From: Taibaiella chishuiensis
GTDB lineage: Bacteria; Bacteroidota; Bacteroidia; Chitinophagales; Chitinophagaceae
Direction of reading: 5' to 3'
DNA length: 64,000 bases
NCBI RefSeq assembly: GCF_003014535.1
Contig: NZ_PYGD01000001.1
Coordinates: forward strand, 1,625,427-1,689,426
How positions within the stretch are numbered: the first letter of the stretch is position 1; the number at the start of each line of letters is the position of its first letter. Both the position numbers and the translations under genes were made by a program. This document shows positions 25,994-35,224 of the stretch, in pieces. The notes beneath the pieces are model-generated. The model did not search any database, was not told the DNA's origin, and worked only from the letters and a program-made list of their open reading frames with translations.

Positions 25994-26001
25994 TACTTTT
26001 G
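25994..26001 (+). promoter_or_regulatory. Promoter of the aminotransferase-fold gene
   Basis: TACTTTTG is an exact TAnnTTTG match. Transcription from about 26008 would leave the ATG at 26016 with almost no leader, and it excludes the longer frame from 25875, which overlaps the previous gene. Confidence 0.6.
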
Positions 26002-26015
26002 TCAAAACAAAAAAC

Positions 26016-27095
26016 ATGTCCGGTAATACGCAAGCGGTTTATTTAAATACAGCCGGTTGTGGCCTGATTCCTGAATCGGTGCTGCAGCCTGGTATCGACC
26101 TTTATAAAAATTTCGAATCGGTGAGTTCGGCGGCTAGCGAGCACTGGCGTTCGGTAACCTACCATGAGGTTAAACAAACAGTGGCGCAGTTCGTGGGCGC
26201 AGGCCCGGCAAACATCGCGCTCATCCCGAATTGCTCCTGGGGCATCAATGCCGTGGTACAGGCGCTTCAAGGCGATGAAAAGGTACTCCTGTACAAAAAG
26301 GATTTCCCCTCGGTGTATATCCCTTTTGTAACCAATAAATTCAATATCGTCTGGATCGATGATGAAGATGGTTTCATCATCGACCTGGAAAAGATCTTGT
26401 CCATTGTAAAGGAAGAAAACATACAGGTAGTGGCCATCAGTCATGTGCAATGGCAAACTGGTTTTATGATCGATCTGCAGGCCTTATGCAGCAATTGCCG
26501 GGCACTCGGCGTACATACCATTATCGATGCCACGCAAAGCCTGGGCGCCGTACCGCTTGATGTATCGGTGATCAGGCCAGATGTATTGGTGGCCAGCAGT
26601 TACAAATGGATGAATGCCGGCTTTGGCACCGGTATCCTGTATATGGACGACGCTTTCCTGGAAAAATACCCGCCCGTAATTGCCGGTGCGCATAGCAATG
26701 CCTATGCCGCATATACCGGCGAAACAGCGATGGGCATTGGCGGTTACGAACCGGGCGGTATGAATATGTTTGGCTTAACCATCCTGCAAAAGGCAATAAG
26801 CCTGAAGCTCGAACGTGGGCTGGAAGCCATTGGTAAGCATAACGCCGCGCTGACGGCCCTCTTGCTCGACCAGCTCAGGGCATTGCCGGTACAACTCGTA
26901 GGATCGGCAGACGGTAAAAACAGGAGCTCTATTGTCGTGATCGTGCAGGAGGATGGCCTGGCCGAACATCTCGCGGCGTATAATATCGTTACCACGGTGC
27001 GCAACGGGCATATCCGTGCCAGTATGCATATGGACAACGTGGCCGGCGATGTGGAGGCTTTCGTGGCGGGTATCGGTAGCTGGACAAAACCATAA
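26016..27095 (+). CDS. Class V aminotransferase-fold PLP enzyme
   Basis: A 359-residue cytoplasmic enzyme of the cysteine desulfurase/isopenicillin epimerase-like group of PLP enzymes. Features in order: N-terminal VYLNTAGCGLIPES; ALIPNCSWGINAVVQAL (phosphate cup); VVAISHVQWQTGFMIDL; the Asp that binds the pyridine nitrogen in TIIDATQSLGAVPLDV; and the PLP Schiff-base Lys in VASSYKWMNAGFGTG. No active-site Cys loop of a true desulfurase is evident, so the substrate is open. A small unknown gene starts 12 bp downstream and is probably co-transcribed. Confidence 0.88.
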   Translation: MSGNTQAVYLNTAGCGLIPESVLQPGIDLYKNFESVSSAASEHWRSVTYHEVKQTVAQFVGAGPANIALIPNCSWGINAVVQALQGDEKVLLYKKDFPSVYIPFVTNKFNIVWIDDEDGFIIDLEKILSIVKEENIQVVAISHVQWQTGFMIDLQALCSNCRALGVHTIIDATQSLGAVPLDVSVIRPDVLVASSYKWMNAGFGTGILYMDDAFLEKYPPVIAGAHSNAYAAYTGETAMGIGGYEPGGMNMFGLTILQKAISLKLERGLEAIGKHNAALTALLLDQLRALPVQLVGSADGKNRSSIVVIVQEDGLAEHLAAYNIVTTVRNGHIRASMHMDNVAGDVEAFVAGIGSWTKP

Positions 27096-27107
27096 AAGAA
27101 AGACACT

Positions 27108-27467
27108 ATGAGCAGGAGCATTTCCATCTGGTACAAAGTGGGGGATACGGATGTAGACCTGGATACCGGTTATCACCATTTGCTGGGTACTCAACAGGCC
27201 AGTATGAAGTTCTGGAGCCTGCCGCAATTGCGCAAACTCGGGCTGCGGGAGCTTACCGAGCTGGGCCACCTGGACCCGGTATATTTTTCTGAGGCCGAAG
27301 GGCTGGCGATCCTGGAACAGGAGCTGGTCTTACTCGAACAAAACAGGGAACAGATACCGTTTGATGATGAGCTCAAAACACGCTGGATCCACAACCTGCG
27401 GTTTTGCCTCGATATGCTGAAGGCGGAAACACCGCCCGGCGCCATACCGGTGTTGATGATCGGCTGA
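27108..27467 (+). CDS. Small cytoplasmic protein of unknown function
   Basis: A 119-residue acidic protein with no signal or membrane segment. It has a short beta start (SISIWYKVGDTDVDLDTGYHH), then helical parts (LPQLRKLGLRELTELG; EGLAILEQELVLLEQNREQIPF). The size, acidity and helical content resemble small binding or immunity-type proteins, but I do not recognise the family. It lies 12 bp after the PLP enzyme and before a strong terminator, so both share one transcript. Confidence 0.7.
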   Translation: MSRSISIWYKVGDTDVDLDTGYHHLLGTQQASMKFWSLPQLRKLGLRELTELGHLDPVYFSEAEGLAILEQELVLLEQNREQIPFDDELKTRWIHNLRFCLDMLKAETPPGAIPVLMIG

Positions 27468-27501
27468 CCTGCCGGATGTGCCGTTATTTATATAGTGTCT
27501 G

Positions 27502-27525
27502 AAAGCCCCGTTTTGCGGGGCTTTT
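27502..27525 (+). terminator. Intrinsic terminator after the PLP enzyme operon
   Basis: The stem AAAGCCCCG/CGGGGCTTT with loop TTTTG is followed by T. It ends the two-gene transcript; 27526-27690 then serves as leader region for the sigma factor gene and contains no gene. Confidence 0.88.
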
Positions 27526-27695
27526 GGCTTGCCGGGAGATTTCGTTCGCCGGCTGCCGGGCCGTTGTTGCAGATCATATCAATATCCGTAATTTTAAAGT
27601 CGCTTCTCCTTTTCGCAGCTTACATAAAAAAATATTTTTTGACCATTCCAACCCCGGTGCCTATATTATCCTCTATATAGGTAAAGACGTAGCCC

Positions 27696-28229
27696 GTGAT
27701 TAATGAAAAACTACTAACCGACTGTAAAGCCAGGGTCCGCAGTGCGCAGCGACAACTCTATGAGTATATGTCTCCGAAGCTGTACCAGACCTGCAGGCGT
27801 TACCTGAAACAGCAGGCCGATATCGAAGAGATTATGGCTGATGCTTTTTACACCATATTCACCAAGCTGGATCAACTGCGCGATGTCGCGGCCTTTGATG
27901 CCTGGGCCAGGAGAATAGCGGTAAATCTTTGCCTGTCGCAATTGCGCAAAAGCGGCAGCCTGGATATCTACCTGGAGGATATGAAGCAGGAACCCCAACC
28001 CCAACCACTCGTCTCGCGGCTGGAAGAGCACGACCTGCTCCGGCTGCTGGACCAATTGCCGGCAGGATGCCGGATGATCTTTAACCTGTTTGCTATCGAA
28101 GGCTATAGCCATAAAGAGATCGCAGCCATGTTACAGATATCGGAAGGTACGTCCAAATCACAGCTCAGTTTTTCAAAAACAAAACTCCAGTCATTAGTCA
28201 ACCGGTTTTATTACCTAAAAGAAAATTAA
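27696..28229 (+). CDS. ECF RNA polymerase sigma factor
   Basis: A 177-residue sigma-70 family protein. Region 2 includes DIEEIMADAFYTIFTKLDQL and FDAWARRIAVNLCLSQLRK (-10 recognition); region 4 is LLDQLPAGCRMIFNLFAIEGYSHKEIAAMLQISEGTSKS in pieces, with the HTH GYSHKEIAAMLQISEGTSKS. The start codon appears to be GTG; no in-frame ATG lies near, and the ATG at 27703 is out of frame. It is followed 2 bp later by an anti-sigma-like membrane protein, so the two probably form a sigma/anti-sigma pair. Confidence 0.92.
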   Translation: MINEKLLTDCKARVRSAQRQLYEYMSPKLYQTCRRYLKQQADIEEIMADAFYTIFTKLDQLRDVAAFDAWARRIAVNLCLSQLRKSGSLDIYLEDMKQEPQPQPLVSRLEEHDLLRLLDQLPAGCRMIFNLFAIEGYSHKEIAAMLQISEGTSKSQLSFSKTKLQSLVNRFYYLKEN

Positions 28230-28231
28230 CC

Positions 28232-30943
28232 ATGGAAGCGCATGATCAAATAACAGAACAATTCAGGGAGGCCGTCGGCAAATCGGAAAGCGGCGCATTC
28301 CCCGGTATGGAGGAGGTATGGGACCGCGTAACTGCCGAACTGGATAAAGAGGAGCCCAAAAAGCGCAGTGCACTTCCTTTTTACAGGATAGGCATCGCCG
28401 CCGCTGTACTGGTCCTCCTGGGACTGGGAGTGGTAATGCTGCGGCAAAATGGGGAACAGTCCCTTATACCGGCCCTCGCAAAACAAAAGCCGGAATCCTT
28501 GCCGGGGCGCCAGTCCCAGCCACAACAGCATCCAGGCCCGGCGTCCGGCAATACAGATGCGGTCCTGGTACAACAACCTGCCCCCGCGATACCCGCAAAG
28601 AGCAAAACAGAGCACCCGCAACACCCGGCCCCTGTTAACCCATCACCCCTGGTTGCCGCACAAGTCACGCCCCGGGATACCCCGTCTTTCCTTTTGAAAG
28701 GCATCGTCCTCGACGAAAATGGGGAAGCCGTACCCGGGGCCGCCGTGCGGATCGACGGTACGAATTATGGCACGGTAACAGATATGGACGGTGCGTACGA
28801 ACTGAATGTGAAAGGCCACAATACGCTGACCATCGAGGCCGTCGGTTATACCCCCTGGAAAGTGAAGGCAGAGCCGGGGACGGCTATGCTTACAACGACC
28901 TTGCCGGCAAATTATCTTGCCTTGAACGAGGTAGGCCTTACAACACCTTATGGCCGGACCATGACGAAAGAGAAATACGTAGGGGCAGCGGACCGGATCG
29001 AAGGGAGACTGCTGGAGCGGATGCCGGTCAGTGATATTACCAAAGCGATCGAAAGAGCCGCACCGGGCATTCAAATCACGAATGGCGGTGGTCAGCCAGG
29101 TTCCGGGGCGAACATCAGGATGCGGGGTACGGGCTCACTGAGTGGCCAACCCGGGAAAGGGTATAGCGCCAATAAGGCCGGTTATAACAATACCTTGAAC
29201 GGTGCGGGTCAACCAGCGTCCGGCGCGGCGCCAGGGTTGCATTGCCAGGGCAGTGCGCATGTTAATGCCATGCTACCGCTTTATGTGTTGGACGGTACGA
29301 TCTATACCGGAGATATTACCCGGCTCGATCCCAATACCATACATAATATTACGATTCTTAAAGAGGCCACTGCTACAGCGCTTTACGGCTCCCGCAGCGT
29401 CAACGGCGTTATCGTGATAACGACTAAAAATGGCTACGAAGCCAAACAGAAACGGCGTTTCTTTCAACGCATAAAACGTCTCTTCCGCAAACAGCAGGCG
29501 CCCGGTACCACCATGCTGCAGGCGACGCCGGAAATAAACGGGCAGGAAACGTATAACCCTTATGTCGAAAATCCTTTTGAATCGCCGGTAGCACAGCCGC
29601 TTTCCACCTTTTCGATCGATGTCGACAACGCATCCTATACCAATATCCGCAGGTTTATCAACAACGGGCAGGCGGTGCCGGCAGATGCCGTCCGGATCGA
29701 AGAGATGATCAATTTTTTTGAATACAAATACCCGCAACCCCAGGGCCCGCATCCCTTCTCCATTACAACAGACTACAGCGATGCGCCCTGGAACAAAGGA
29801 CATAAGCTCTTACGTATCGGTTTGCAGGGTAAAAGCATCCTGCCGGAGCAATTACCGGCTTCGAACCTGGTCTTCCTGGTAGATGTATCGGGTTCTATGA
29901 ACGACCCTAACAAACTGCCATTGCTGAAAGCCTCGATGAAATTGCTGGTACGGCAATTGCGTCCTGTGGACAGGGTTGCGATCGTTGTATATGCCGGCGC
30001 GGCAGGCCTCGTATTGCCCTCCACGCCCGGCGACCATAAAGCAGAGATCAATGCGGCTCTCGAACAACTGCAGGCAGGCGGTAGTACGGCAGGCGGCGCG
30101 GGTATCGAACTGGCTTATAAAATTGCCGCGGAACATTTTATAAAAGACGGCAATAACAGGGTAATACTGGCTACAGACGGTGATTTCAATGTAGGCGCCT
30201 CTTCCGACGCCGATATGCAAACGCTGATTGAACAGAAGCGGAAAACCAATATTTTCCTGACCTGCCTGGGTTATGGAATGGGTAATTATAAAGATTCGAA
30301 AATGGAAGTACTGGCCGATAAAGGAAATGGCAATTATGCCTATATCGACAACCTGCAGGAGGCCAACCGTTTCCTGGTCAAAGAGTTTTCCGGTACGATG
30401 TACAGCATAGCCAAGGATGTAAAGATCCAGGTCGCATTTAACCCGCAGTATGTACAGGACTACCGCCTGATCGGGTATGAGAACCGGCGCCTGAAGGCCG
30501 AAGATTTTGCAAATGATGCTATCGATGCGGGCGAACTTGGCAGCGGTCACCGGGTTACGGCGCTTTACGAAATTATTCCGCGGGGTGTTACCAATGTGTT
30601 TGCCCAAAAGCATGCCGAAACGGAAAAAGCAGGCGGGGCAAAGGCTGTAGCTGCCTTCGGGGATGAACTGGCCGGTATAAAGTTTCGCTATAAAAAGCCG
30701 GATGGCGATAAGAGTATAGAGATGATACAAACTATCGATCATACGCCCCAAAGTCTCGAACAGGCAAGTGCCGACTTTAAACTGGCTGCAGCGGTTGCCT
30801 GGTTTGGGTTGAAGTTAAGGCATTCGGACCTGGTACAGGATACCACGCGGGAGGCTATCCTGAAACTCGCCAAAGCGGCTGTAGCCAGCGATAGCCAGGG
30901 CTATAAAGCGGAGTTGGTACGGTTGGTGGAGACGGCGCTATAA
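28232..30943 (+). CDS. Anti-sigma-like TM / CarboxypepD / TonB-plug / vWA (YfbK-type) fusion
   Basis: A 903-residue multidomain protein. Residues 1-48 are a cytoplasmic acidic helix region as in anti-sigma factors; 51-70 is the single TM; 75-150 is Pro/Gln-rich; 153-225 is a CarboxypepD_reg-like domain (VLDENGEAVPGAAVRI); 249-403 is a SusC-style TonB plug domain (IRMRGTGSLSG, PLYVLDG, ITILKEATATALYGSR, GVIVITTK) without any beta barrel. Residues about 440-540 match the YfbK N-terminal vWF domain (STFSIDVDNASYTNIRRF), 545-720 is a vWA domain with MIDAS DVSGSM (551-556), and the rest is the DUF3520-type C-terminus. It is 2 bp after the ECF sigma gene. Probably a periplasm-facing sensor controlling the sigma factor. 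Confidence 0.88.
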   Translation: MEAHDQITEQFREAVGKSESGAFPGMEEVWDRVTAELDKEEPKKRSALPFYRIGIAAAVLVLLGLGVVMLRQNGEQSLIPALAKQKPESLPGRQSQPQQHPGPASGNTDAVLVQQPAPAIPAKSKTEHPQHPAPVNPSPLVAAQVTPRDTPSFLLKGIVLDENGEAVPGAAVRIDGTNYGTVTDMDGAYELNVKGHNTLTIEAVGYTPWKVKAEPGTAMLTTTLPANYLALNEVGLTTPYGRTMTKEKYVGAADRIEGRLLERMPVSDITKAIERAAPGIQITNGGGQPGSGANIRMRGTGSLSGQPGKGYSANKAGYNNTLNGAGQPASGAAPGLHCQGSAHVNAMLPLYVLDGTIYTGDITRLDPNTIHNITILKEATATALYGSRSVNGVIVITTKNGYEAKQKRRFFQRIKRLFRKQQAPGTTMLQATPEINGQETYNPYVENPFESPVAQPLSTFSIDVDNASYTNIRRFINNGQAVPADAVRIEEMINFFEYKYPQPQGPHPFSITTDYSDAPWNKGHKLLRIGLQGKSILPEQLPASNLVFLVDVSGSMNDPNKLPLLKASMKLLVRQLRPVDRVAIVVYAGAAGLVLPSTPGDHKAEINAALEQLQAGGSTAGGAGIELAYKIAAEHFIKDGNNRVILATDGDFNVGASSDADMQTLIEQKRKTNIFLTCLGYGMGNYKDSKMEVLADKGNGNYAYIDNLQEANRFLVKEFSGTMYSIAKDVKIQVAFNPQYVQDYRLIGYENRRLKAEDFANDAIDAGELGSGHRVTALYEIIPRGVTNVFAQKHAETEKAGGAKAVAAFGDELAGIKFRYKKPDGDKSIEMIQTIDHTPQSLEQASADFKLAAAVAWFGLKLRHSDLVQDTTREAILKLAKAAVASDSQGYKAELVRLVETAL

Positions 30944-30952
30944 GCAAATGGA

Positions 30953-30995
30953 AATAATAAAGCGGCATGAGATCAACTCATGCCGCTTTATTATT
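30953..30995. terminator. Bidirectional terminator between convergent genes
   Basis: A perfect 19-bp stem (left arm 30953-30971, right arm 30977-30995) with loop ATCAA and A/T-rich ends gives T-runs on both strands. It separates the vWA fusion gene from the M28 peptidase gene. Confidence 0.92.
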
Positions 30996-31009
30996 AACCT
31001 GCTCCTTAA

Positions 31010-32563
31010 TTAATAATCCTTTCCTGTACGGTTAGCTTCCGTCGGTTCGGGCCATTTCATGCGTTCCCCTTTCTCCACATTCAGGGGCAGCTGCGCCTTT
31101 CTGCGGCTGAACATTTCCGGTTCTTCGCAGGCCAGGTATACCAGGGTAGCTACCGTTACCGCATTACGTTTCATGTCTTCCCACACAATCTTATCATAAG
31201 TGTCGAGCGTGGTATGCCAGGTATACATGCCATAATCCCAGCTATTGCTCAGCAGGAAAAACGCGGGCACATCATAAGGTACAAATGCCGCATAATCCGA
31301 TCCGCCACGTCCGCCGGGGTTGCCGGGGAACGTGGTTTCTATCGCATCCCTGTTTTCATCGGGCAGGTAGCTGAACCATCTGCCGAAGTAATCGTAGGCA
31401 TCGAGGAAACCCAGGCCCGTCAGTTTGCTGATACGGCCGGTCCCGTTGTCCTGGTTGAAGAGTACGGATATTTTGGGCATCATATCCTTATGGTCTGCTG
31501 CAAATGCTTTAGAGCCGTTAAGGCCTTGTTCTTCGCTGCCCCAGTGCCCGACAATAATGCTGCGCTTAGGGTTGGGATAATATTGCTTTAAGATACGCAT
31601 CACTTCCATCATCAGGATGCTGCCCGTACCGTTATCGGTAGCGCCGGTGCCACCGTCCCAACTATCGAAGTGGGCCGATAACATCACGTATTGTTCGGGG
31701 TTGACGGCGCTCCTGATCTCTGCGATCGTATTCTGCGCCGGCATGGGGCCCAGGTGTTTCGATGTAGTGGTTACCTGCAGGCGTGGCGTAATGCCCCGCT
31801 GGGTAAAACGCCAGAGCATCTGGTAGTCTTCCATACGCATATCCACGTGCGGAATTTTTTTGGTCTTCGTACCGAATATCCGGTTGCTCGACCAGCCGCC
31901 TGTCCAGAAAGAAGATACGATGGCTGCGGCGCCCGCTGCTTCCAGTTGCGTTTGTATTTTGTTATAGGTGGTGCCCATGGCCTTTAAACCTTCGGTCCAG
32001 GCGCTGGCCGCTTTTTCTTTGCGTGCCAGGAAGTTTTTGTAGTCCGCTTCCAGCGCAAATTCTTTCCAGCTTGCTTCGGGTCTGCCGGATATTTGTGGTT
32101 GTGCGATCAGTACGATCTTGCCCTTTACCTGGGGCAACCATTGTTGCAGGGCTATCGAATCTTTCAGGAGTGGTAATGCGATCACATCGGCTTCTACGGG
32201 TTTGCCCTTCGCAGTAGCCGGCGACCAGGCCAGTTGTATACCATCGAGCTGGTCCACGCGGGGCGCTGTCATCATGATCTGCGTGGTGCCACGCTCCCAA
32301 CCCGGCCAGGTGCCATACTGTTCGTTGCGGGCAGTTATGCCCCAGCTCTTATAGGTCTGTACCAGCCAGTCGTTGGCTTTCAGCAATTGCGGACTGCCGA
32401 TCAGGCGCGGCCCGATATCGTCGGCCAGTTGTTGCCCCAGCATTTCCAATTGCGAATGGTTGGCTACTTCCTGCCTGATGTTGTTGATGATATTGGTGTC
32501 GATCTGCGCATGTGCCCACAGACCCTGTACAACGAGACTGCCCAATAGTAAATATCTGGTCAT
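31010..32563 (-). CDS. Secreted M28 family zinc aminopeptidase
   Basis: A 517-residue exported peptidase with signal peptide (MTRYLLLGSLVVQGLWAHAQ). The two-zinc site of M28 is visible: His298 (SAHFDSWD), bridging Asp310 (GATDNGTG), catalytic and ligand Glu344-Glu345 (WGSEEQG), Asp372 (FNQDNGTG) and His450 (YTWHTTLD). Residues about 110-260 form the inserted PA-type domain. This set fits M28 carboxypeptidase/aminopeptidases of Bacteroidota. Periplasmic or secreted peptide degradation is expected. It is a single gene between a terminator and a divergent S41 peptidase operon. Confidence 0.94.
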   Translation of the reverse strand: MTRYLLLGSLVVQGLWAHAQIDTNIINNIRQEVANHSQLEMLGQQLADDIGPRLIGSPQLLKANDWLVQTYKSWGITARNEQYGTWPGWERGTTQIMMTAPRVDQLDGIQLAWSPATAKGKPVEADVIALPLLKDSIALQQWLPQVKGKIVLIAQPQISGRPEASWKEFALEADYKNFLARKEKAASAWTEGLKAMGTTYNKIQTQLEAAGAAAIVSSFWTGGWSSNRIFGTKTKKIPHVDMRMEDYQMLWRFTQRGITPRLQVTTTSKHLGPMPAQNTIAEIRSAVNPEQYVMLSAHFDSWDGGTGATDNGTGSILMMEVMRILKQYYPNPKRSIIVGHWGSEEQGLNGSKAFAADHKDMMPKISVLFNQDNGTGRISKLTGLGFLDAYDYFGRWFSYLPDENRDAIETTFPGNPGGRGGSDYAAFVPYDVPAFFLLSNSWDYGMYTWHTTLDTYDKIVWEDMKRNAVTVATLVYLACEEPEMFSRRKAQLPLNVEKGERMKWPEPTEANRTGKDY

Positions 32564-32814
32564 TAATTGCTGTTTAAACGAAGGTTAAGTGTAGCGGCTA
32601 AAATACGCATTATTGTGTTACCGCAGCTGCCTGTCAGTACCGCGGATAATACTGTTCGATGCAAAGTTTTGCCGGTAAAGGATTTGCGCTGTTGAGGCAG
32701 CACGACAGAGGTATGCAGGACCGGCTACGCTTCATGACAGGATCATGACGGTTCAGCCGAATCTTCTTTTTTTATAAAATGACCTGGCGCAGCTTTGCGA
32801 CAAAACATAAAGCG

Positions 32815-34209
32815 ATGAAAAAGATCTTATTCCTGTTGTTGTGCCTGCTTGCGTTGACGGAACAGGGTTGTGCCGGCCCCCGTATCGAAGATGCCCGTAT
32901 ATCAGGCCCCTGGCTGCTTACAATCACTACACCCGATGCGGGCGCCCTGCGCGTGGTTATGGACTTTGAAGTGGTACGCAACGATAAGGATACCTGCCGG
33001 TTTACAGCCTGGTCGCAAAAGGATATGGACAAAAAGATATTGGGCAAATGGAAGGCGATGGCGGCAAGGTCGTTCGGCGGTAATTTCGAAGGTGGCAGCC
33101 TGATGCGTATCGTAGCAGGAAAGCTGTTTGGAATGGACTCCCTGACTGCGATCCTGGTATCGCCCTTTGGTAATAAATACCTCGATGGCCGTCTTGTAAA
33201 CGGGAAAATAGAATGCGTACTGAGCGACGGCGCGAGGCAGGTCAATGGTAGCCTGACCGGCATTAAAGGAGCGCCGGCATTGCCTTTGCGCAATTACCAA
33301 CGTATTTGCGACAGCCTGATAGCGATCACCGAACGGAAACTCTACGACCCCGTTTTACTACAGGGCAGCGCATGGCTTGACTTTAAGACTTCGTTGCAGA
33401 AGATCGCAGGTTTTACCGGCGATGACGCCGCATTGGTGATGGGCTTTTTTTATTTTGCCCGTACATTACCCTTCAGCCATTTTTATTTATTGCCGGCTAC
33501 AGACCGGCCGGTGGCGGCAACCGGCGAAAGTGGCGGCAATGTTACACTCCAAACACTCAGCCCCTCGGCTGCATTGCTGCGTATCCGTTCTTTTGGCGGA
33601 ACTTCGTCCGAAATGGATAGCATATTCCATATCGTCTCAGCCGCGAATTACCCGTTATTATTGGTAGACCTGCGCGATAACCCCGGTGGCGCGATCGATG
33701 CCGGTATGGCCTTTGCCGGGCATTTGATCAGTGATACCCTGTATGGAGGTGTATTCCTGACCCGGCGCTATTTTGCCACCCATAAGGCAATACCTGCTCC
33801 GGAGGCTTATCGTCAGTACCCGCTGTTTTCGGCGGCCAACCATAAGCTGCTCCTGCAGGGCATATCGGATTATGAAGCACTGGGCCTGGTGGCTTATCCC
33901 CGGCCGCCGGTGTTCAGGGGCAAAGTTGTTATCCTGGTCAATGCAAATACGGCCAGTACCTGCGAGCCCCTGATCTATGCGCTCCGGCAATCCGGCAGGG
34001 CCATACTCGCCGGCACGAAATCGGCCGGAGCCATGTTGAATGGAGAGACCTTTGATGTGGGAGAAGGTTTTACCTTTACCTTGCCTACCGCCACGTATTA
34101 TACGGCCGATGGTCAGAAAATAGATCAACAGGGGGTAATGCCGGACTTTAATACCGGCAGCAGCGATGCCCTCGATTTTGCTATGCATAAATGGATAAAC
34201 GGACAATAA
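32815..34209 (+). CDS. Exported S41 family serine peptidase
   Basis: A 464-residue protein with a signal sequence (MKKILFLLLCLLALTEQGCA); the Cys is only a weak lipobox. The S41 core is seen at LLVDLRDNPGGAIDAG (substrate-binding GG loop), VVILVNANTASTCEPLIYAL (catalytic Ser in TAS) and ILAGTKSAGAM. The Lys found in the CtpA-type FGKG motif is not present at the equivalent position, so the catalytic set may be tricorn-like or altered. No PDZ domain is obvious. It is 10 bp upstream of a sensor kinase gene, suggesting that proteolysis and signalling are linked. The ATG at 32815 is chosen because it begins the signal peptide. Confidence 0.85.
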   Translation: MKKILFLLLCLLALTEQGCAGPRIEDARISGPWLLTITTPDAGALRVVMDFEVVRNDKDTCRFTAWSQKDMDKKILGKWKAMAARSFGGNFEGGSLMRIVAGKLFGMDSLTAILVSPFGNKYLDGRLVNGKIECVLSDGARQVNGSLTGIKGAPALPLRNYQRICDSLIAITERKLYDPVLLQGSAWLDFKTSLQKIAGFTGDDAALVMGFFYFARTLPFSHFYLLPATDRPVAATGESGGNVTLQTLSPSAALLRIRSFGGTSSEMDSIFHIVSAANYPLLLVDLRDNPGGAIDAGMAFAGHLISDTLYGGVFLTRRYFATHKAIPAPEAYRQYPLFSAANHKLLLQGISDYEALGLVAYPRPPVFRGKVVILVNANTASTCEPLIYALRQSGRAILAGTKSAGAMLNGETFDVGEGFTFTLPTATYYTADGQKIDQQGVMPDFNTGSSDALDFAMHKWINGQ

Positions 34210-34219
34210 ATAAGTAACT

Positions 34220-35224
34220 ATGAAAAAGCTCCTGGCTATACTGCTTTGCCTGTACCTGGTTGTGCTGACCGTAAATCTTACGGCCAATTACCGTTGGTAT
34301 AGCCAGGGCGGCGACTGGCGCTTCAGTATCCTGTTCAGCCTGGGATTGGTAACCCTGGGCTGGCTGGGTTATATGCCGCTTTACTATGGCCTTTTTAAAG
34401 ACCGTCTTAACTGGAAGCACCGGCCCTACAGGAGCTTCGCGATTTCTATCGTTATCTCCGGGGTATACGGCGTGGTGCTTATGGTAAGTGTTATGAAACT
34501 GCTGGTACTTACCGGTGTGCTGGTACAGGACAAGAGCCCCGATGCGTATGCCATCAACAGTATGTACGCGGCGCTATTTGCCATGATGTGCGGACTGATC
34601 ATCAACGGGCAACTCTTTTTGAGCCGGTGGAAAAAGAGCGTGGAAGAAAATGAACGGATGCAGCTTGAATTATTACAGGCCAAATACATGGCCTTAAAAT
34701 ACCAGGTTAACCCGCATTTCTTTTTTAATGCGCTCAATACCCTGAATAGTCTCATCGCTGAAGACCGTGCGGCGGCTACACAATTCGTCAATTGCCTGTC
34801 GCGGGTATTTCGCTATTCCCTGCAGTACGGTAACGAACGTACGGTTACTTTGCGAGATGAGCTGAAAGTTGCGGAGGACTTCCTGTTTATGATCCGGCAG
34901 CGGTTCCAGGATAAGATACAGGTACATATTGATCTGCCGCAGCAGGCGATGGAGGCGCATATTGCGGGTTATGCCCTGCTTACCCTGGTAGAGAACGCGA
35001 TCAAGCATAACGAGATCTCTCGGGAGTACCCGCTTACGGTCCGTATATTCCGGGAGCCGGGCTATCTGGTCGTTTGCAATAACTACCAGCCCAAAGATAC
35101 AGCGATGCCGGTATCCGGTATAGGACTATCCAATATACAGGAGCGTTACCAGGCCATTACCCAGATGCCTGTTGTAATTGAGCATGGGCCTATATTCACC
35201 GTTAAAATTCCTTTACTGTTATGA
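34220..35224 (+). CDS. LytS/YpdA-type sensor histidine kinase
   Basis: A 334-residue membrane kinase with four TM segments in residues 1-140 (LLAILLCLYLVVLTVNL, FSLGLVTLGWLGYMPLY, SIVISGVYGVVLMVSVM, MYAALFAMMCGLIING), a short linker, and a His_kinase (PF06580) domain with QVNPHFFFNALNTLNSLI; His166 is the phosphorylation site. The ATP-binding N-box VENAIKHN and the G-box region GIGLSNIQERY follow. It overlaps the response regulator gene by four bases (ATGA) and lies 10 bp after the S41 peptidase. No separate sensor domain; the membrane bundle probably senses the signal. Confidence 0.93.
   Translation: MKKLLAILLCLYLVVLTVNLTANYRWYSQGGDWRFSILFSLGLVTLGWLGYMPLYYGLFKDRLNWKHRPYRSFAISIVISGVYGVVLMVSVMKLLVLTGVLVQDKSPDAYAINSMYAALFAMMCGLIINGQLFLSRWKKSVEENERMQLELLQAKYMALKYQVNPHFFFNALNTLNSLIAEDRAAATQFVNCLSRVFRYSLQYGNERTVTLRDELKVAEDFLFMIRQRFQDKIQVHIDLPQQAMEAHIAGYALLTLVENAIKHNEISREYPLTVRIFREPGYLVVCNNYQPKDTAMPVSGIGLSNIQERYQAITQMPVVIEHGPIFTVKIPLLL

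Noticed and set aside
27495-27680. 61-codon plus-strand frame before the sigma factor
   Set aside because: It covers the intrinsic terminator and an A/T-rich leader.
29852-30751. 299-codon minus-strand frame over the vWA fusion
   Set aside because: Antisense to a gene with recognisable vWA and DUF3520-type domains.
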